From positions 59,464 to 123,463 of the forward strand of contig NZ_FNCH01000007.1 of NCBI RefSeq assembly GCF_900100705.1: a stretch of 64,000 nt of DNA, given 5' to 3'. Numbering within the stretch: the stretch's first letter is position 1; each line of letters starts with the position of its first letter. This DNA comes from Pedobacter terrae. GTDB lineage: Bacteria > Bacteroidota > Bacteroidia > Sphingobacteriales > Sphingobacteriaceae. Positions 52,412 through 62,515 of the stretch are shown one piece after another. Under the pieces are notes generated by a model, which ran no database searches, was not told the DNA's origin, and saw nothing but the letters and a program-made list of their open reading frames with translations. Position numbers and translations under genes: made by a program.

Positions 52412-53593
52412 ATGGATAAAAAAATCAGCACATTTACTCCCGACTGGAATAAGCTTTTAGATCAACTGGAAGCAGATGAAAAGTTGGTAAACGCCCTTAG
52501 TGCCGATGAACAGGTACTTTTAGCAGAGCTTCGTGCCCTCAGGGAGGAATCTGCTGATGCACTGAAAACTTATTCATTTTCCAATACCAATGCAAAATGG
52601 GCTGAATTAAAAGCGCAGATTGAGCCAAAAGCTACTTTACCGCGTAATGGTAAGCTGCGGAGACTTTGGTTCAGCATCGCCGCAGCGGCAGTTTTATTTA
52701 TTATCGGCATTAGTGTTATTTATTACCGATATCAGCAGCAGCAACAACAGCCACAAAATCTGGGCAACATGATCAAAAATGATATTCCTCCTGGAAAAAA
52801 TACCGCTACACTTACTTTAGAGAACGGTAAAAAGATCATCTTGTCTGCTGCCGGTAATGGTCAGCTGGCCAGCGAAGCAGGGATTGTGATCACTAAAACT
52901 GCCGATGGGCAACTGATTTATTCCGTGAAAGATGGTCAAACATCTACAGGTGTACATATTAATACCCTATCTACTGCAAGGGGTGAAACGTACCGTCTCC
53001 GTTTGCCAGATCAAAGTGAGGTATGGTTGAACTCGGCTTCCTCCCTTAAATTCCCGGCATCATTTGCATCGGCGAAATTGCGCGAGGTAGAACTTACAGG
53101 TGAAGCCTATTTTCAGATCGCAAAAGATAAATTACATCCTTTTATAGTAAAAACAAACCTTCAGGAAGTACAGGTACTAGGCACACATTTTAATGTGAAC
53201 AGCTATCCAGATCATGATAAAGCAGTAACTACGCTAGTTGAAGGAAGTGTGCGGGTATCAAATCTATCACAACAAACAAAAACCATTAAACCTGGAGAGC
53301 AATCGACAGTGCAAAATGGGCAGGATATCGCCATTGCGCCTGCTGACATTAAAAATGTAATGGCCTGGAAAAATGGCTATTTCCGTTTCAGAAATGAGCC
53401 GATTGAGGAGGTGATGTCAAAAATTATGCGGTGGTACGATATTGAGGTCGTATATACGGGGAAAGGATCTGGTGAGCTCTTCAATGGTAACATTTCGCTT
53501 CATAAAAATATAAGTGAAGTACTGAATATGCTCAGCTATTCCAATGATGTAAAATTTAAAGTTGAAGGAAGGAGGGTGACCGTTATACAATAG
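52412..53593 (+). CDS. FecR-type anti-sigma factor, locus 2
   Basis: The 393-residue protein has a cytoplasmic helical N-terminus, a transmembrane helix near residues 85-105 (LWFSIAAAAVLFIIGISVIYY), a Gln run (QQQQQQ, residues 109-114) just outside it, and a FecR domain with ETYRLRLPDQSEVWLNSASSL, GEAYFQIAKDKLHPF and VLGTHFNVNSY. The C-terminal STN-like part reads FRNEPIEEVMSKIMRWYDIEV. It parallels the locus 1 FecR. Confidence 0.93.
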   Translation: MDKKISTFTPDWNKLLDQLEADEKLVNALSADEQVLLAELRALREESADALKTYSFSNTNAKWAELKAQIEPKATLPRNGKLRRLWFSIAAAAVLFIIGISVIYYRYQQQQQQPQNLGNMIKNDIPPGKNTATLTLENGKKIILSAAGNGQLASEAGIVITKTADGQLIYSVKDGQTSTGVHINTLSTARGETYRLRLPDQSEVWLNSASSLKFPASFASAKLREVELTGEAYFQIAKDKLHPFIVKTNLQEVQVLGTHFNVNSYPDHDKAVTTLVEGSVRVSNLSQQTKTIKPGEQSTVQNGQDIAIAPADIKNVMAWKNGYFRFRNEPIEEVMSKIMRWYDIEVVYTGKGSGELFNGNISLHKNISEVLNMLSYSNDVKFKVEGRRVTVIQ

Positions 53594-53772
53594 AAATCTA
53601 CTTTATTTAATCTATCGGATATTCAAGTTCATCCCCCGAACCACTAGGGGCCGTAACATAGAATGAAACTAAAGTACCAGTCCGACGCTAATCGAACTGG
53701 TAAAATGGCCGGTAATCAACCAAACAGTTAACTAACCGCTAAAAGCCGCGAACTCGAAATACAAGGCTTGAA

Positions 53773-53786
53773 GCTACAACCAAACT
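53773..53786 (+). promoter_or_regulatory. Conserved 14-base element before SusC, copy 2
   Basis: GCTACAACCAAACT is identical to 33728-33741 and ends 6 bases before the ATG of the locus 2 SusC. Confidence 0.5.
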
Positions 53787-53792
53787 TATCAA

Positions 53793-56700
53793 ATGTACCA
53801 AATTTGCACTAAACCAGTGCGCTTTTTTAGCGCGCAACACAAACTATGGAGAGTTATGAAGCTAACCACTTTACTCATACTTGCTTTATTTATGCAGGTA
53901 AGTGCGGGCACCTACGCACAAAAAATTACCTTATCGGCCAAAAACGCCGGACTATACACTATTTTTGATCAGATCAGCGAGCAGACCGGTTACGATTTTG
54001 TTATTACAAATTCGGTATTAAAGAATTCAAGAAAAGTTTCGATAGACGTTAAAAATGCTGAACTGAACGACGTTCTTGATCAGATATTCAAAAATCAATC
54101 GCTGGAATTTACGATTACCAATAAATCTGTACTTGTAAAAAAGAAAGAGCCTGCATTATTTGATAAAATACTCAGGCAATTTCAGTCGATCGATATCTCT
54201 GGTAGAGTGCTCAGCGAAAAGAACATACCTCTTCCCGGAGCTACTGTAAGTGTAAAGGGATTGAAAAAACAGGTATTGACCAATAGTGATGGCGAGTTTA
54301 AATTGGAAAATGTGGATGAAGATGCCATACTTGTCGTTGCCTATCTGGGCTATCAGACCAGGGAAATTAAGGCCTCACAAAATCTTGGCAATATTATCCT
54401 CACCATTCAAACCAGTCAGTTGGATGAAGTGACCGTTTCCACAGGATACCAAACCCTTTCGAAAGAGCGCGTTACCGGATCATTTTCTACGGTATCGTCC
54501 AAACAACTGGATCAACAGCGTTTAAGCAGTTTACAGTCGCTGCTTGAAGGTAGAATACCAGGTTACAATAATGGTTTAATTAGAGGTACCACTTCTATGA
54601 ATGGATTGGTGCAGCCTTTATATGTGATCGATGGCTTTCCTGTAGAAAACCTGAACTTAAATCCAAATAACAAAAATGTAGCTGAAGGCATACTAGGGTT
54701 AAATCTTGAGGATATCGCAAGCATTACGGTATTAAAAGATGCTGCTGCGGCTTCTATTTATGGTGCGCGTGCTGCTAACGGTGTAATTGTTATTGTGACC
54801 AAGAAAGCAAAAATTGGCAAGCCGCAAATTTCTGCCTCCAGTACATTCACCCTATCCCCATACAGATTTTACACCGATAACCTGACTAATTCATCGGATA
54901 TCGTAGCGCTGGAAAAAGAATGGGCTGCTAATAACCCGAATTTACGCGGTGCAAATGCGGCCACTTACGCAGCAAACGTACTGCAGAATATGGCCTACCC
55001 AAGCCAAGGGATAAATGCAATTTTAAGAAATGCTGCAGGCACCCTTTCACAGGCAGATCTTAACGCAAAATTGGAGCAACTGGCGGCTGGTGGATACCAG
55101 TACTATGACGATGTAGAAAAGTACAGCAAGCGTAATCCATTTTATCAGCAATATAACCTGAGTGCCGCAAGCGCAACCGAGAAAAATGCTTTATATTCTT
55201 CGGTAACCTACCGTAACAATAAAACACAGGATAAATTTGCGGGCGATGAATCCCTTGGTATTAACATCAACAACACCACTCAGCTCACCAAGTGGTTGAG
55301 TATGGAACTGAGTACTTTCCTGTCTTATGCTAATGGAACTACCCAGCCCTACAATACCTTATCACCAGGATATGCCTATTTACCTTACGACCGTTTGGTG
55401 AATGCCGATGGAAGTAACTTTACTTCTACTGCAGCATCACGTTTATCTGCGAATACCATGGCGATAATCAATAACAACCGTTTATACAATATGGACATTA
55501 CTCCATTGGATGAGCAGGCAATGAACCTTGGCAAAACAAAGAATTTCACCAATAGGTCATTTATCAGGCTTGGGGCAAAAATTACTGATTGGCTTTCTTA
55601 TAAATCAACCTTCCAATACGAATATTCAACCAGGAGACTTGAGCAATTGAATGATAAAAATTCTTATTATGTACGAAACCGGGTAAACAGTTTTGTCTCT
55701 GTAAATGCGGGCGGAACTGCCACTTTTAATCTCCCTTACGGAAACATCAATTATGCTGAAAATCAATTCAGTAATTCCTACGTTTTCAGGCAGCAGTTCA
55801 ATGTCGATAAAACCTTTGGAGAAAAACACAACTTAAACGCAATTATAGGGTCTGAAATCAGAGACAGAAAAATAGACTATGAAAATCAGACACTGTATAA
55901 TTACAATCCAAACACGCTTACCTACAGCTTGGTGAACCAGACATTGTTAAGCAGTTCTCCTGGAAATGCTCTCGGTAGCGGAAGTTTTTCAATAGCGGAT
56001 GGGCGTTTATTAAAAAATGATACACAGCGTTTTGTTTCTTTTTACAGTAATGTTGGCTACACCTATGATGAAAAATACCTGCTAACGGGCAGTATTCGCT
56101 GGGATAGGTCTAACCTCTGGGGTACGAGCTCTAAATATCAGCATACCCCTATCTGGTCAATGGGTGCAGGCTGGAATATCAACAAGGAATCATTTTTTAA
56201 CGCAGATTGGGTAAACCGATTGAAACTGCGTGTTTCTCATGGTATCGGTGGTAACGTATACACCAATACTGCACCATTTACCACTTTCAATTTTAATCCC
56301 AATTACAATGTAGGCGGCTTACAGGCAACCGTAGGCACCAGACCAAACCCGTTGTTGTCATGGGAAAAAACTACGACCACCAATGGCGGTCTTGACTTTG
56401 CTGTGTTGAACAACCGTTTATCAGGCTCAATTGATTATTATCGTAAAAGAGGTACTGATTTGCTGGCTAATACGCAAGGTGTACCGACTGAGGGATTTGG
56501 TTATTCAACCTATGTCATCAATAACGGAAAGATGCTGAACCAGGGAGTTGAACTGACCCTGTCAGGTGATGTTATACGCGATAAAGACCTGAACTGGAAT
56601 TTAAGTATCCAGTATGCTTACAATAAGAATAAAGTTACCTATGTAAATGTTGAGGCGCCTTTCTATGTTCTTCAGCTCGATTATCCACAATCCTTTCCGC

Positions 56701-57359
56701 GTATCGGAAATCCATACAATGCCATTTACAGTTATCAATGGGCTGGTTTGAGTAATCAAGGATTGCCACAGGTTTACAATGAAAAAGGAGAGAAGGTACT
56801 GGCTTCGCCGACTAATCTACAATCTATTGTGTACAGCGGAACGACCGTTCCAAAATACAGTGGGTCATTTAACAGTACGCTGGATTATAAGAACTTCACT
56901 TTATCTTTCCTGCTCACTTTCGAGGGCGGACATAAAATGAGGAATACATTTTTACCTACGCTTGGATCGGGCTATAATAGTGCCCTTAATGGCTATGTAA
57001 CACAAATTGGCACGGTAAATAAAGACATTGTAAACAGGTGGAGAAATCCTGGTGATGAGCTAACAACTAATGTACCTAAAGTAGTTTTTGCTGAAGATCC
57101 TGCGTATAACAGCCAGAGTGCCAGTATGTACGGCTATGCAGATATCAATGTGATTGATGCGAGTAATATGCGTTTGAGAAATATTTCACTTGCATACAAA
57201 GTACCACAACTGGTGGCTAAAAAGGCAGGGATGAGCAATATACGTTTCCAGTTTAATGTAGAGAACGCATTTACATTGGCCAAATCCAAAACTGCGAAAT
57301 ATTTGCTTAATGGATACCTCACACCTAATTATGTACTAGGTGCTTATCTGAATTTCTAG
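53793..57359 (+). CDS. SusC/RagA TonB-dependent transporter with STN domain, locus 2
   Basis: The 1188-residue protein starts MYQICTKPVR and has a signal peptide ending GTYAQ. An STN domain covers about residues 48-112 (ITLSAKNAGLYTIFDQISEQ), followed by a carboxypeptidase-like sandwich (about 130-210). The plug has LYVIDGFPVENL and YGARAANGVIVIVTKKA, and the barrel ends GAYLNF. Compared with locus 1 the barrel sequence is diverged, so a different ligand is likely. SusD follows after 50 bp. Confidence 0.95.
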   Translation: MYQICTKPVRFFSAQHKLWRVMKLTTLLILALFMQVSAGTYAQKITLSAKNAGLYTIFDQISEQTGYDFVITNSVLKNSRKVSIDVKNAELNDVLDQIFKNQSLEFTITNKSVLVKKKEPALFDKILRQFQSIDISGRVLSEKNIPLPGATVSVKGLKKQVLTNSDGEFKLENVDEDAILVVAYLGYQTREIKASQNLGNIILTIQTSQLDEVTVSTGYQTLSKERVTGSFSTVSSKQLDQQRLSSLQSLLEGRIPGYNNGLIRGTTSMNGLVQPLYVIDGFPVENLNLNPNNKNVAEGILGLNLEDIASITVLKDAAAASIYGARAANGVIVIVTKKAKIGKPQISASSTFTLSPYRFYTDNLTNSSDIVALEKEWAANNPNLRGANAATYAANVLQNMAYPSQGINAILRNAAGTLSQADLNAKLEQLAAGGYQYYDDVEKYSKRNPFYQQYNLSAASATEKNALYSSVTYRNNKTQDKFAGDESLGININNTTQLTKWLSMELSTFLSYANGTTQPYNTLSPGYAYLPYDRLVNADGSNFTSTAASRLSANTMAIINNNRLYNMDITPLDEQAMNLGKTKNFTNRSFIRLGAKITDWLSYKSTFQYEYSTRRLEQLNDKNSYYVRNRVNSFVSVNAGGTATFNLPYGNINYAENQFSNSYVFRQQFNVDKTFGEKHNLNAIIGSEIRDRKIDYENQTLYNYNPNTLTYSLVNQTLLSSSPGNALGSGSFSIADGRLLKNDTQRFVSFYSNVGYTYDEKYLLTGSIRWDRSNLWGTSSKYQHTPIWSMGAGWNINKESFFNADWVNRLKLRVSHGIGGNVYTNTAPFTTFNFNPNYNVGGLQATVGTRPNPLLSWEKTTTTNGGLDFAVLNNRLSGSIDYYRKRGTDLLANTQGVPTEGFGYSTYVINNGKMLNQGVELTLSGDVIRDKDLNWNLSIQYAYNKNKVTYVNVEAPFYVLQLDYPQSFPRIGNPYNAIYSYQWAGLSNQGLPQVYNEKGEKVLASPTNLQSIVYSGTTVPKYSGSFNSTLDYKNFTLSFLLTFEGGHKMRNTFLPTLGSGYNSALNGYVTQIGTVNKDIVNRWRNPGDELTTNVPKVVFAEDPAYNSQSASMYGYADINVIDASNMRLRNISLAYKVPQLVAKKAGMSNIRFQFNVENAFTLAKSKTAKYLLNGYLTPNYVLGAYLNF

Positions 57360-57409
57360 AAAACCGTTTATGCTGCATTTAGCAGCGAAAGAACATTTAA
57401 AGATATAAA

Positions 57410-58828
57410 GTGATGAAAAATATACTTTCAAACACCATAAAATTAGCCGCTCTGGTTTCTGTGCTGAGCTTTAGCAGCTGCAAAAAATTTATTGATATAC
57501 TTCCTGTAGGAGGCGGTCAGATTCCTACTACACTGTCAGACTATGAAGCCCTGCTCCGCGATGAGTATAGTAACCACCGGACAGATATTACCCAGGCAGT
57601 GCTTTTACTGAACGATAAATTTGAAACCACCGCGAACCTGAATTATTACCCCCTGTACAAGGCAAATTATAACTGGAATGAATCAGCCGACAGAATTGCC
57701 TTGAACAATGCCGATGAAAGTACTTATTATAACATGTATACCGGAATAAACACCAGCAACCTGATTATCGAAAAGGCAGCCGGTACTACCGGTGGTACCG
57801 AAGCACAAAAAGCTGAGCTGATTGGACAGGCAAAAGTACTGAGGGCTTTTGATTATGATATCCTGGCTAATTATTACGCAGATACTTATGAAGAAGCCAA
57901 CGCAAGTACCAAATTATCGGTGCCGCTGATCCTCAGTGCTGATATTGGCGCTGCCTATACCCAGGTATCGATCAAAGAACTGTATGATTTTATGCTAAAG
58001 GATATCAATGAAGCCATTCCGGCTTTGGGTGCTACCAGTGCAACCGTGCTACATCCCAACCTCGGATCAGCAAATGCGCTGAAAGCAAGAATACTGCTGC
58101 AAATGGGAAGATATGCTGATGCACTGGCTGCAGCAAACGAAGCGCTGAAGTACAACGATAAACTGTTCGACTGGACAACATTCTATAATACCTACAAAAC
58201 GCAAATAGAGGCAGTTAATGTATATAATAATGCGCCTTCGCCAATGGGTTTCAATTACGTGGAAAATTATTATTTCCGTCACGGTGCATCTAGTAATGCC
58301 GGACGGGAACAGGCGATCCGCGTTGACCGCGCAACTCGTTTTGAACAGGGAGATGCAAGATTCGCTTCCCGCTGGAAACTCCGGACCGTTGGTGCAGATA
58401 CTTATTACACGAGTATTACTACGGGTTATTTTAATGTAGGTGGTTTAACCACTACTGAAGTATATCTGATTAAAGCCGAATGTCAGGCACGCCTTAACGA
58501 TATTCCTGGCGCAATGTCTACCTTGAATGCGATAAGAGTAAAAAGAATCTTTGCTGCAAATTATGCACCATTAAGTGCATCTAACACTATAGATGCAGTA
58601 AAGTTAATTCAGCGTACTAAAAGAAACGAACTTATTTTAGGGATTACGCCTTTTGCTGATACACGCCGTCTGAATAAAGATCCTAATTACGCTGTTACAC
58701 TGAGCAAAACAGAAGCTGGACAGGCTTTAACACTTGCACCAAACGCTCGTATGTGGACAATGCCATTTCCACTGGGTGCCTCAAAAAATCCGGGTAATGG
58801 AACCATCAAACAGAATGTAGATAAGTAA
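57410..58828 (+). CDS. SusD/RagB lipoprotein, locus 2
   Basis: The 472-residue protein has a lipoprotein signal (SVLSFSSCKKFIDI, Cys24), TPR-like helices (AKVLRAFDYDILANYYADTY, NALKARILLQMGRYADALAA), and the C-terminal motif RTKRNELILGITPFADTRRLN. It would cap the locus 2 SusC. The gene is 13 bp before a TlpA-like gene. Confidence 0.93.
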   Translation: MMKNILSNTIKLAALVSVLSFSSCKKFIDILPVGGGQIPTTLSDYEALLRDEYSNHRTDITQAVLLLNDKFETTANLNYYPLYKANYNWNESADRIALNNADESTYYNMYTGINTSNLIIEKAAGTTGGTEAQKAELIGQAKVLRAFDYDILANYYADTYEEANASTKLSVPLILSADIGAAYTQVSIKELYDFMLKDINEAIPALGATSATVLHPNLGSANALKARILLQMGRYADALAAANEALKYNDKLFDWTTFYNTYKTQIEAVNVYNNAPSPMGFNYVENYYFRHGASSNAGREQAIRVDRATRFEQGDARFASRWKLRTVGADTYYTSITTGYFNVGGLTTTEVYLIKAECQARLNDIPGAMSTLNAIRVKRIFAANYAPLSASNTIDAVKLIQRTKRNELILGITPFADTRRLNKDPNYAVTLSKTEAGQALTLAPNARMWTMPFPLGASKNPGNGTIKQNVDK

Positions 58829-58841
58829 ATCACGTACACCT

Positions 58842-60014
58842 ATGAAACTAAAAATAGAACATTTACTGCTTTTGTTACTTTTTACCGTCTTCTCCAGACA
58901 GGCGAAAGCAGCGCCTTTACCAGTCACCATCAACGGGACTGTTAAAGGGCTGCCAGATGGCGCGCATATCAATCTCGTTCCGGGTGCTACACATGCAAAT
59001 GAGCAGCCTGTAGCAACGGCTGTGATTAGCAGTGGGCACTTTTTGCTCGAAGGAAAAATATCCGAAGAACCAAGGCTGTATTATTTACGGATCGAAGGCG
59101 TTGGCGGACAAACCTCATTGATGCTTCAACCAGGGAAAGTTGTGGTAACAGCTACAGCTAAGATTTTGGGCAATGGCGATCGTAAATATTATGAGTTTAC
59201 CGACGTAGTGGTGAAAGGAAGCGAATCACATGTGCTGTATATGCAAAAAATTGCACCAAAGAATGCACTTAATGCACTTTACCTAACTAATCAGGAAGCG
59301 AATAAAGAGGTAATAAATAAGCGAAATGAAGCAATCGCAGCAAAAGATACCGCACTGGTGAAATCGATAACGGCTGGCCCGGCCTGGAAAAAAGCAATGG
59401 CTGATGAATCCCAATTCTTTAAGCAGGCGCAGACAAATCTGCGAAAAATTGTGACTGACAATAGAGATTCTTTCTGGGGACCACTGCTGGCACTTGATAT
59501 CTACAGTTATTTTACACCGGAAGACAAAAGTTTGTATGCAGAACTTTCGCCCGCGGCCCAAAAAAGTTATTATGGTAAAATCATGGGCGATCTGATTAAC
59601 CCGGCTGGTTTTAAAGGCCAGAAAGCACCTTTGCTGGTTGCGAAAAACGAGGAAGGGCAGTCTGCGGAGTTAGGGATATTAAAAAAAGGACATAAATACG
59701 TGCTGGTCGATTTTTGGGCTTCATGGTGTGTTCCGTGCCGTAAGTCGATTCCTGATTTGAAAAAAGTATATGCAGATTATAAAGATAAAGGCCTGCAGAT
59801 CGTTAGTATTTCGATTGATAAAAAAGAGGGAGACTGGTTAAAGGCACAGCAGGAAGAAAAACTGCCATGGCCGAGTTTTCTGGACCACGGAGCGACGGCC
59901 AATGCCTGGAAAGTACAGGCTATACCGGCTATGTTCCTTTTAGATGAGCAGGGAAAAGTTGTGTTGGAAAACACGAGTCTTGAAGAAGTAATTACCAAGT
60001 TAAAATCAATATAA
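58842..60014 (+). CDS. TlpA-like thioredoxin with DUF4369-like domain, locus 2 copy 1
   Basis: The 390-residue exported protein has a signal peptide (ending RQAKAAP), an N-terminal beta domain (VTINGTVKGLPDGAHINLVPG), a helical linker, and a thioredoxin domain with FWASWCVPCRKSIP (CVPC) near residues 290-300. It is followed after 1 bp by a second TlpA gene with a different active-site dipeptide. Confidence 0.92.
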   Translation: MKLKIEHLLLLLLFTVFSRQAKAAPLPVTINGTVKGLPDGAHINLVPGATHANEQPVATAVISSGHFLLEGKISEEPRLYYLRIEGVGGQTSLMLQPGKVVVTATAKILGNGDRKYYEFTDVVVKGSESHVLYMQKIAPKNALNALYLTNQEANKEVINKRNEAIAAKDTALVKSITAGPAWKKAMADESQFFKQAQTNLRKIVTDNRDSFWGPLLALDIYSYFTPEDKSLYAELSPAAQKSYYGKIMGDLINPAGFKGQKAPLLVAKNEEGQSAELGILKKGHKYVLVDFWASWCVPCRKSIPDLKKVYADYKDKGLQIVSISIDKKEGDWLKAQQEEKLPWPSFLDHGATANAWKVQAIPAMFLLDEQGKVVLENTSLEEVITKLKSI

Positions 60015-60015
60015 C

Positions 60016-61134
60016 ATGAACATTTTATTTAAGCGCATATTAACCCTGGTACCTGCGGCACTGATGTGTTGCGGAGGTTCGCTATATGCCCAGAACGGGA
60101 AATATGTATTGACCGGTAAGTTGCCTGCCGTTACTGACAAGGTTTATCTTGGGCACGAAGTTGGGGATAAGTATGTAGTTACAGATTCAACCAAGGTTGT
60201 TAATGGCGCCTTTATGTTTAAAGGAACGGTAAAACAACCGGGCTTTTATAAATTAGAAAGTAAGCACCTCAAAAACCCAATACAATTTATATTAGAAAAT
60301 ACTGCGATCAATATTTCTAAAACTGACAGTATATCTCCTGTGGTCATTAGTGGTTCTGCTGCGCAGGATGTATACATGGGCTTTTACAATGGCCCATGGA
60401 AAACAATTACTGCTAAAGCCGGAAGTATTTACGCAAGGCTTGATCAGGCAGAGAAAGCTGGCAAAATGGATACAACTATCCGTGCAGGTCTCAACCGGGA
60501 ATTCAAGGTACTGGATACCATGAACATTGCAGCTGTAAAGCAGTATATTCTCAAGAATCCAACATCGGCCGGATCTGCAGCAATCATTTATGAACGCTTT
60601 ATCAGTTATCCTAATTTTCCGGTAGCGGAAGAATTATTTGCGCTGCTCAATAAAGAAGCAAGGCAATCAGATATTGGCGAACAAATCAGCACCGCATTAA
60701 AAACTAATGCGAAAACAGCCAAAGGGAAAGTAGCTCCGGCAATTGCGATGCCTGATAAAGATGGTAAAATCGTAAAGTTATCTGACTTTAAAGGCAAATA
60801 CGTATTGGTTGATTTCTGGGCAAGCTGGTGTGGCCCCTGCAGGAGAGAAAATCCAAATGTTGTAGCCGCTTACAAAAAGTATCATGACAAAGGCTTTGAA
60901 ATTTTGGGCGTATCTCTTGACTCCAGAAAGGACGCATGGTTAAAAGCCATCGCAGCTGATGGATTAACCTGGACGCATGTTTCGGATTTGCAAGCCTGGT
61001 CTAACTCAGCAGTTAAAGCTTATGGCGTAAAATCTGTGCCGGCTAGTTTTCTGCTTGATCCCGAAGGTAAGGTTGTAGGTAAAGATTTAAGAGGAGAGGA
61101 ACTGAACAAAACCCTGGAAAGTATCTTCAAATAG
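60016..61134 (+). CDS. TlpA-like thioredoxin with DUF4369-like domain, locus 2 copy 2
   Basis: The 372-residue exported protein has a signal peptide (GGSLYAQ), the beta domain KYVLTGKLPAVTDKVYLG, and a thioredoxin domain with FWASWCGPCRRENP (CGPC, the classic thioredoxin dipeptide). It resembles the locus 1 TlpA (RREN/REEN after the motif, LRGEELN near the end) more than its direct neighbour. It ends the locus 2 operon before a strong terminator. Confidence 0.92.
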   Translation: MNILFKRILTLVPAALMCCGGSLYAQNGKYVLTGKLPAVTDKVYLGHEVGDKYVVTDSTKVVNGAFMFKGTVKQPGFYKLESKHLKNPIQFILENTAINISKTDSISPVVISGSAAQDVYMGFYNGPWKTITAKAGSIYARLDQAEKAGKMDTTIRAGLNREFKVLDTMNIAAVKQYILKNPTSAGSAAIIYERFISYPNFPVAEELFALLNKEARQSDIGEQISTALKTNAKTAKGKVAPAIAMPDKDGKIVKLSDFKGKYVLVDFWASWCGPCRRENPNVVAAYKKYHDKGFEILGVSLDSRKDAWLKAIAADGLTWTHVSDLQAWSNSAVKAYGVKSVPASFLLDPEGKVVGKDLRGEELNKTLESIFK

Positions 61135-61155
61135 TAGTTAAACAATAATATATGA

Positions 61156-61194
61156 ATAGCTGCAGCCCTTGGGCTTGCAGCTATTTTTGTTTTT
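61156..61194 (+). terminator. Rho-independent terminator of the locus 2 operon
   Basis: ATAGCTGCAGCCC and GGGCTTGCAGCTAT form a long stem with one bulged base and a TT loop, followed by TTTTTGTTTTT. Confidence 0.85.
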
Positions 61195-61263
61195 AATATG
61201 TTTGATTATCGCCATTTATGCTGAACTGAACAGGATTAATGCTGGCTATGTCATTTACTTGAA

Positions 61264-62514
61264 TTATTGGTTTTTCTTTGTAAACGGTTTAACCTTTTTT
61301 GCTGTCAACATCCTTTGTAATTTTGGATATAAATCGGGGTCTGCATAAGCACGACTCACCTTCCAAAGGCCATTCATTTTTTGAAAGACCAGGTTAGCAA
61401 TGTTGTTGGATTTGGTATGGAGCATCTGCGCTGCAAAAGCATCAGCCTTGTTGAAAACACTTTTAGAAAGCGATGATACCGGTTTGTTTGATCCATTAAT
61501 ACCGAAGTTTTCTTGTTCCAGGAGCATTGGCCATACGCTTGCAAACTGCTGCTTACTCACTTTCAATTCTGGTATCCCATCTTCTACTCCTTTAATCGTA
61601 AATGGAAATTCAATTAAATCATTTAGTTTATCAGTATCATTTTCTGGTACCATGGTTCTTAGTTTCTCCCAAAAATCTAAGAAATCGTTGCTCTTTTGGT
61701 TATCATAGTATTCAGCTCCTTCGAAACCAGTAATATATTCAATATTATCCTTTTCTAATGTGGTAATGAAAGGCGTTATATCTTTAAAATAGTTCCAACG
61801 GTAACCTGGCTTTTTATTGAAGTGAGCATACCACTTTCCGTTTCCCTTAAAAGCATAATTGTAGCGGGCATATACGGCATTTTTCATTTCTGCTAGTTGT
61901 TGCTTACTGTATCTCTTTAGATCATTTTGTATAAAACCTACTAGTGAGATTTCGGTAAAGCTTCCCTCGGGTTCCCAATGAACTTTTCGATAGTAACGTT
62001 GCTTATTTAGGTCGAATATACCGAATTTAGTTTCCTTATCACATTTGTACAAGCGATAAGAACTGGTTTTGTTAATTCTAAAGTTACTTTCTCCTAAAAA
62101 AAATGTAGAAGCTGCAAATTTTTTGTTAATGGCTTTTACTGGTGAAAAAATACTTGCGTTGATCCAACCTCCGTCATGCACATTAGGTAGTTGCTCGCAA
62201 GTAGTTACCTGTTTGCTCAATAGCTTTGCTTTACTGAAACTAAGGTGTTGAAAATGTACAAATGTGCCATAGGCTTTTGCATCAATAATGATTTTGATCT
62301 GGTATAGCGAATCACGGTCTTCGGAAAGATACATCCCGTTTAGGCTATGAGCGAAGTTGTCAGCAGTAGCTTTTGTATCAAAACCTTTTGCTAATTGTGG
62401 TTTCCAATTGCTAATTTCAGAAGAAATGCTGCAAGGACAGTTATTGTTAGCAGATTTTGATTGACCATAAACCACCGTCGATATCAAGAACAGGATGTAA
62501 ATCATTTTTTTCAT
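61264..62514 (-). CDS. Secreted YARHG-domain protein
   Basis: The 416-residue protein has a signal peptide (ending VVYGQ) and an unassigned N-terminal region. A YARHG-type domain lies at about residues 210-265 (LAEMKNAVYARYNYAFKG...YRWNYFKDITPFITTLEKDN), and a C-terminal region ends WKVSRAYADPDLYPKLQ. YARHG domains are extracellular and thought to bind peptidoglycan or partner proteins; function is unknown. It starts 1 bp after the next gene on the minus strand, so the two are probably cotranscribed. Confidence 0.75.
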   Translation of the reverse strand: MKKMIYILFLISTVVYGQSKSANNNCPCSISSEISNWKPQLAKGFDTKATADNFAHSLNGMYLSEDRDSLYQIKIIIDAKAYGTFVHFQHLSFSKAKLLSKQVTTCEQLPNVHDGGWINASIFSPVKAINKKFAASTFFLGESNFRINKTSSYRLYKCDKETKFGIFDLNKQRYYRKVHWEPEGSFTEISLVGFIQNDLKRYSKQQLAEMKNAVYARYNYAFKGNGKWYAHFNKKPGYRWNYFKDITPFITTLEKDNIEYITGFEGAEYYDNQKSNDFLDFWEKLRTMVPENDTDKLNDLIEFPFTIKGVEDGIPELKVSKQQFASVWPMLLEQENFGINGSNKPVSSLSKSVFNKADAFAAQMLHTKSNNIANLVFQKMNGLWKVSRAYADPDLYPKLQRMLTAKKVKPFTKKNQ

Positions 62515-62515
62515 A

